Source: Klebsormidium nitens (taxonomy: Eukaryota > Streptophyta > Klebsormidiophyceae > Klebsormidiales > Klebsormidiaceae). From it: a stretch of 64,000 bases of DNA. The first letter of the stretch is position 1, and each line of letters begins with the position of its first letter. Under the pieces are notes generated by a model. The model was not told the DNA's origin. It did not search any database and saw only the letters and a program-made list of their open reading frames with translations. Shown here piece after piece: positions 60,501 through 64,000 of the stretch. Made by a program: the position numbers and the translations under genes. Location of the stretch: positions 127,876 through 191,875 of the forward strand of contig DF236999.1 of assembly GCA_000708835.1 (NCBI GenBank), given 5' to 3'.

Positions 60501-61933
60501 TGGTACCAGCATGAACTTACCGCCACCTCCTGCATGATCTCTGCAGCCTCATCTATCTTCCCTTGCAGTTCTTTGATCTTGGCAAGCCTCTTGGTCAACC
60601 GGGCACGCTGGATCTCCACGTATATCTGCACCAAGACCCACGCCAATCGGTCACTCCAGAACTTGGTTTCCTCCCAGAACCAAAGGCTCCAATAGGATAG
60701 ACCTTTGATTGTATCGCAACAACGTCCCTGTTAATTGAGTAGAGTTGCTGTACCACAAGTGGTCGTGCTAGGGTATGAGTGGAAAGCGCCACGACACTTA
60801 CCTTGCCTGCCGTGACCGTGTTCAAGGTCTTTATCAGCTCAATCTGCGTCTCCACATCTGGTGCCTTGTCGATGTACGCCATCGCCTTTTGCACCATCTC
60901 TACGACGGCCTGGATCAAGGCAGAATGCCAGCTCAGGGTCTTTGTTGTTACGACGCTGATGAATAAGCTTGCAAGTTGCAGGGGCATACGTCAAAGCTAC
61001 AACAACCTTAGAAATAGCCAGAAGCAACATGCTTGGATCCAGTGGTGTGGAAAGACCTGCTACAGGTGATGTCAATCGCGTCACGGACGGTACTCAGTGC
61101 AAAGAAGAGACAGACGCACCTGCTTCAACTGAGCCCGTCTCTTTGACAGTAGCACGATCTGCTCATTCAAACCCTTCCAATCCCCAGCTTCAAAACACGC
61201 TTCAAGGATTCCCGCAACGACCTTCTTCGTCCCTGTGATGTCCGCAGCCTGCACAGATTGCAAGAAGGTAACAAACCTTTTCATTATTTCAACCGCTCGA
61301 ATCTGGTACTTAGCAAGCACACTTCTGCACGATGGAATCGTGCAATTATCAAAGTAAGGGTGGTCCTTTGAGAGGGAATGAAACTACTAGAATATAGAAA
61401 AGGACAAGGTGCAAGCCAAGGAGCGCGCGCATGTGCCCAGGATATGAGCAACAAGCAGGCCAAGGTTTTGTGGTTGGACCCTCACCAAACGCATCTGCTT
61501 TTCAATGTTGAGGAGGCTCTCCACAGCATCGGAAAGCTTATTGTGCTGCAAGACAAGAGAGCACAGATGAGTGCAAGCTCAGCCCTAAAGTAAACAGGTC
61601 CTAACAACAGAATATGAGGGCAGTTGGAATTCAAACTGCAGGGAAGAATTGCAATATCGAATGCAACCACGGTCCTACCACTGATCCACAATTCTGACTC
61701 GCATGACAATTTCAGCGACCGCTCGCAACTCTGCTCATGTCCATAAAGCAGCGCCTTTGAACATGTGGTTGATCCAGGTTTGGAAGGCTTTTGAAATATG
61801 GCGGCACAAACTTTCAGCCAGCAATTACCTTCAAAGCCTGCGTCTTGTGCGTCTGAATGTTCTCGTCCAGCTCGTCATAGTTGATGGCCTTGGCCTTTCC
61901 TGATCCCTCCTTTTTTGAAGCATCGTCCTCCAT
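57593..61933 (-). CDS. RPN5: 26S proteasome lid subunit RPN5 (PSMD12 family)
   Basis: RPN5 is a PCI-domain subunit of the 19S regulatory lid and helps assemble and stabilise it. Twelve exons: 61829-61933, 61486-61545, 61120-61248, 60802-60909, 60521-60625, 60060-60116, 59631-59830, 59285-59384, 59022-59134, 58531-58684, 58216-58293, 57593-57814; 1431 nt (476 aa), in frame. Landmarks: [130 protein letters not shown]. The C-terminal PCI/winged-helix part includes [35 protein letters not shown] and the final helix [20 protein letters not shown]. The N-terminus starts [16 protein letters not shown]. All expected conserved blocks are present; identification is very secure. Confidence 0.96.
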
Positions 61934-63604
61934 CTTGTCCGCTTTTCAGGTGCTTAGGCTCTCGACAACCTAATCCTGCAATTCAAACAGGATCAAGCCG
62001 TGGCGCAGGAGGGTGGCAGCCTGCAGCAGTCCTAGTGGCGCTCCTATACGCCTCTCCGTTGCAACCAACACAGACAATTTGAATGGGCCTTGGCCGCCAA
62101 GTTGGCGCAAACTTGTGGCTTCCACTCCAGCTTACGAGCTAGCGGAGCGGGGATTTTTCCTGAGTCCCAGCAAAGGTCTGCCCTTTCCTTCCTAAACTAA
62201 GCTCGACGACCGTTCGATGATAGAGATTTTGAACGGCTTAAAGTGCATGGAATTTGGGCTCTGCGGTGGGCCTGAGTGACCGAATATGTCCGTCACCATT
62301 CTAGTTACTCCCTTCCCTGAAGTTGGAGTTGCAGGGGGGGTGTCGCGATCCCGGAAATCTAGCAAAGAAGGCGCGCAACCGGAGTGCCTCAAATATACAA
62401 TGATTGGTCTAATTTCCAAAGGAGAGATGTTTGACACTGGACTTCGTTCGAGGTTTCATTGTGGACTGGCTTTAGTAATAGTGATACCTGCGAAGGGTTG
62501 ATCGGGGGTAAAATTTGTGCGCCGGTATATCCTCGTATATCTTGCGTATCAAAACAGAACCGATAGCAATAAACGGGTAACTTCACGTCCGGACATCTAG
62601 GCTTTTCTGCATTCTAAACCCTCGATCAGAAAGCTGGTAAGCATCTGACCGCCACAATACCTTCGTCTTAGGAACTCTCTGTCCATGGATGAAGCTTGTA
62701 ATCCATTTTGTCTCATATGATGGGGGAATAAGGATTGAGAGGCCGCGCTTTTGTCGTTTAGCAATTTTATACCGTTGAAATTTTGTCTCTTCCTTGTTCA
62801 TATAGGTACCAATGGATATGAACGGTACCCACCGAGGTAGCTATGGTAGCCCATGGTCTCCGCCAATTAACAAGTACCGGTAGGTAGGTACCTGACTTGA
62901 AGGACGGTAATGTAGGTAGGTTTGAGTCAAACTTGCCATCGGGTTCCAATCTTCTCGAGCATGATTCCTAGACTTTAATGCCGTTCGATGCATGCCTCTC
63001 GATTGATCGGACGGTTCACAATTAGGAATTCAGAATTCTGCTCCGAGCAATTTATAAACCCAATGGCAAACTTGGTCACTGTTCAAAGAGCAGTACCATT
63101 TCAGGGTACGGCACGGCTACCTACCGGTACGGTATACCATATACTGGCCTACCGGGCTCACTCTGAGTCTTGTGGAAGGTGGGCTAGCGACTCGCGAGAC
63201 TCGAGTCACCATCATCTGATTCGTCATGGCCTGACTCGCGCGCAATGGTGCAAAATATCTCCTGTTCCAACTTCAATGCCTTCTGCAAAACCTGGCAAAA
63301 GCCTAAAGGGGAAGCAAAAGGAGCGCACTTTTGCTATCAGTGTCACGCAGATCTTGAGAAGGCAAGACCCAGAGACAAGATCTGCGTGTGTTGTAGTACG
63401 CCTCCTAGACAGTTTTGCCTTGGACGGCTGTAGAACGCAAGGTTAGTTTCATCACTAGAGAGTCTAGTTTTCAGAGCGGCGTTTGCTCAAAGTAAGCACT
63501 TGTTCTCTTTTAAGCTGAAGGGCCGTGCTATTAAAACCAGGGGGACAGTTGAACTACGGTATAATAAAACATCCTGATGGTGACAGGACATACCTCTGTT
63601 TGCC
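61934..63604. promoter_or_regulatory. divergent intergenic region upstream of RPN5 and the unidentified gene
   Basis: Holds the RPN5 promoter/5' UTR at its left end. Two patches (about 62805-62900 and 63105-63160) are very rich in GGTA/TACC words. The Cys-rich short frame at 63245-63433 lies here. No other exon was recognised. Confidence 0.5.
63245..63433 (+). CDS. candidate small Cys-rich ORF or orphan exon
   Basis: A 62-codon frame with Cys pairs arranged like a zinc ribbon: NISCSNFNAFC, then HFCYQCHADLEKARPRDKIC and VCCS. It is open for about 20 codons upstream of the ATG. It is unknown whether it is a gene, an upstream exon of the gene starting at 63605, or chance. Family not recognised. 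Confidence 0.22.
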   Translation: MVQNISCSNFNAFCKTWQKPKGEAKGAHFCYQCHADLEKARPRDKICVCCSTPPRQFCLGRL

Positions 63605-64000
63605 ATGGTTCAACAAAGTGCTGCAGTGCTGGGCAACCGCAAGTGTCAAAGTCTTAGTTACTCCAGACCCAATAGGCGGCCTTTCCTGAGCCAAAGATCA
63701 ACCGCATGTGTCGCTCTGGTCTCAAAGGAAACGCTTGGATGGTTTAGACATCCACGACATGGGCTCAGGCAAGCACTGAGCAGGGGAGAACCAATACTGT
63801 GTCAAAGAAGGCAGTCTGAGGCGTCAAGTCCCAGGTTGAATAAGAACCGGTACACTGGAAAAGCCTCTGAGCGGAGAGGGAATCTTTTGAAAGAAGAAAA
63901 GGCCCCTTATTCTGTGCCAGACGCCATTAGAAAGCAGTTCAGAAGCAATCATCGCTTGCAGGCAGTTGGTTCAGACTCTCCTAGGCGGAGTGGGCCAGAT
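63605..64000 (+). CDS. unidentified protein, N-terminal part (runs off the window)
   Basis: From ATG 63605 (context TTTGCCATGG) the frame is open for 132 codons to the window edge. The protein starts MVQQSAAVLGNRKCQSLSYS and is rich in Arg, Ser and Gln with few acidic residues over its first ~75 residues, resembling an organelle transit peptide. Later residues (SERRGNLLKEEKAPYSVPDA, IRKQFRSNH) are more polar. No domain is recognisable in the visible part. It is supported only by the long open frame, the start context and the compositional bias. Confidence 0.5.
   Translation, partial: MVQQSAAVLGNRKCQSLSYSRPNRRPFLSQRSTACVALVSKETLGWFRHPRHGLRQALSRGEPILCQRRQSEASSPRLNKNRYTGKASERRGNLLKEEKAPYSVPDAIRKQFRSNHRLQAVGSDSPRRSGPD

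Noticed and set aside
62988-63446. 152-codon plus-strand frame
   Set aside because: No domain, low-complexity patches of GGTA words and no splice support; the overlapping Cys-rich frame at 63245 is slightly better but still weak.

Overview
This window is intron-rich nuclear DNA from a green plant lineage. Exons are short, almost all introns are GT-AG, and several proteins are plant-type: an acylamino-acid-releasing enzyme, the class-I glutamine amidotransferase GAT1_2.1 with its plant C-terminal extension, a PLIP-type plastid lipase, a two-RRM organellar ribonucleoprotein and a plastid-type PDZ protein. Moderate GC, compact spacing and several proteins with transit-peptide-like N-termini fit a streptophyte alga (Klebsormidium-like). 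That placement is an inference from protein character, not a database match. One assembly gap (603 N) lies in an intron.

Layout. 1-4435 (+): 3' part of Cactin, a spliceosome-associated protein. 5940-9753 (+): a protein joining an N-terminal helical bundle (MCA/HeLo-like) to a WD40 domain. 9754-11820: intergenic, with a 52-bp tandem repeat. 11821-18352 (-): a complete 12-exon ABCG half-transporter. 18596-19090: a PIF/Harbinger-type MITE between divergent genes. 19784-23435 (+): an ERI1-like 3'-5' exonuclease broken by a TGA and a 1-nt frameshift in its last catalytic block. 24644-29443 (-): GAT1_2.1. 30779-34908 (-): an RPRD-type CID protein that binds the RNA polymerase II CTD, whose first intron looks U12-type. 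35960-36031: a 72-bp near-perfect palindrome. 36433-44247 (-): acylamino-acid-releasing enzyme, 16 exons. 45121-47124 (+): two-RRM organellar RNA-binding protein. 48165-50252 (-): a 227-aa PDZ protein assembled from six small exons. 51272-56092 (+): PLIP-type lipase. 57593-61933 (-): 26S proteasome lid subunit RPN5, 12 exons. 63605-64000 (+): the start of an unidentified gene running off the window.

The genes are unrelated housekeeping and plastid genes, not an operon or cluster. Several share divergent upstream regions (44248-45120, 50253-51271, 61934-63604, 18353-19783). Exon models were built by hand from splice sites. In every complete model the exon lengths add up in frame and agree with the conserved protein families. 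No rRNA, confident tRNA or CRISPR array was seen. The most unusual items are the broken ERI1 copy, the helical-bundle/WD40 fusion with an unused exon-like block in its first intron, the U12-type intron, and the palindrome.
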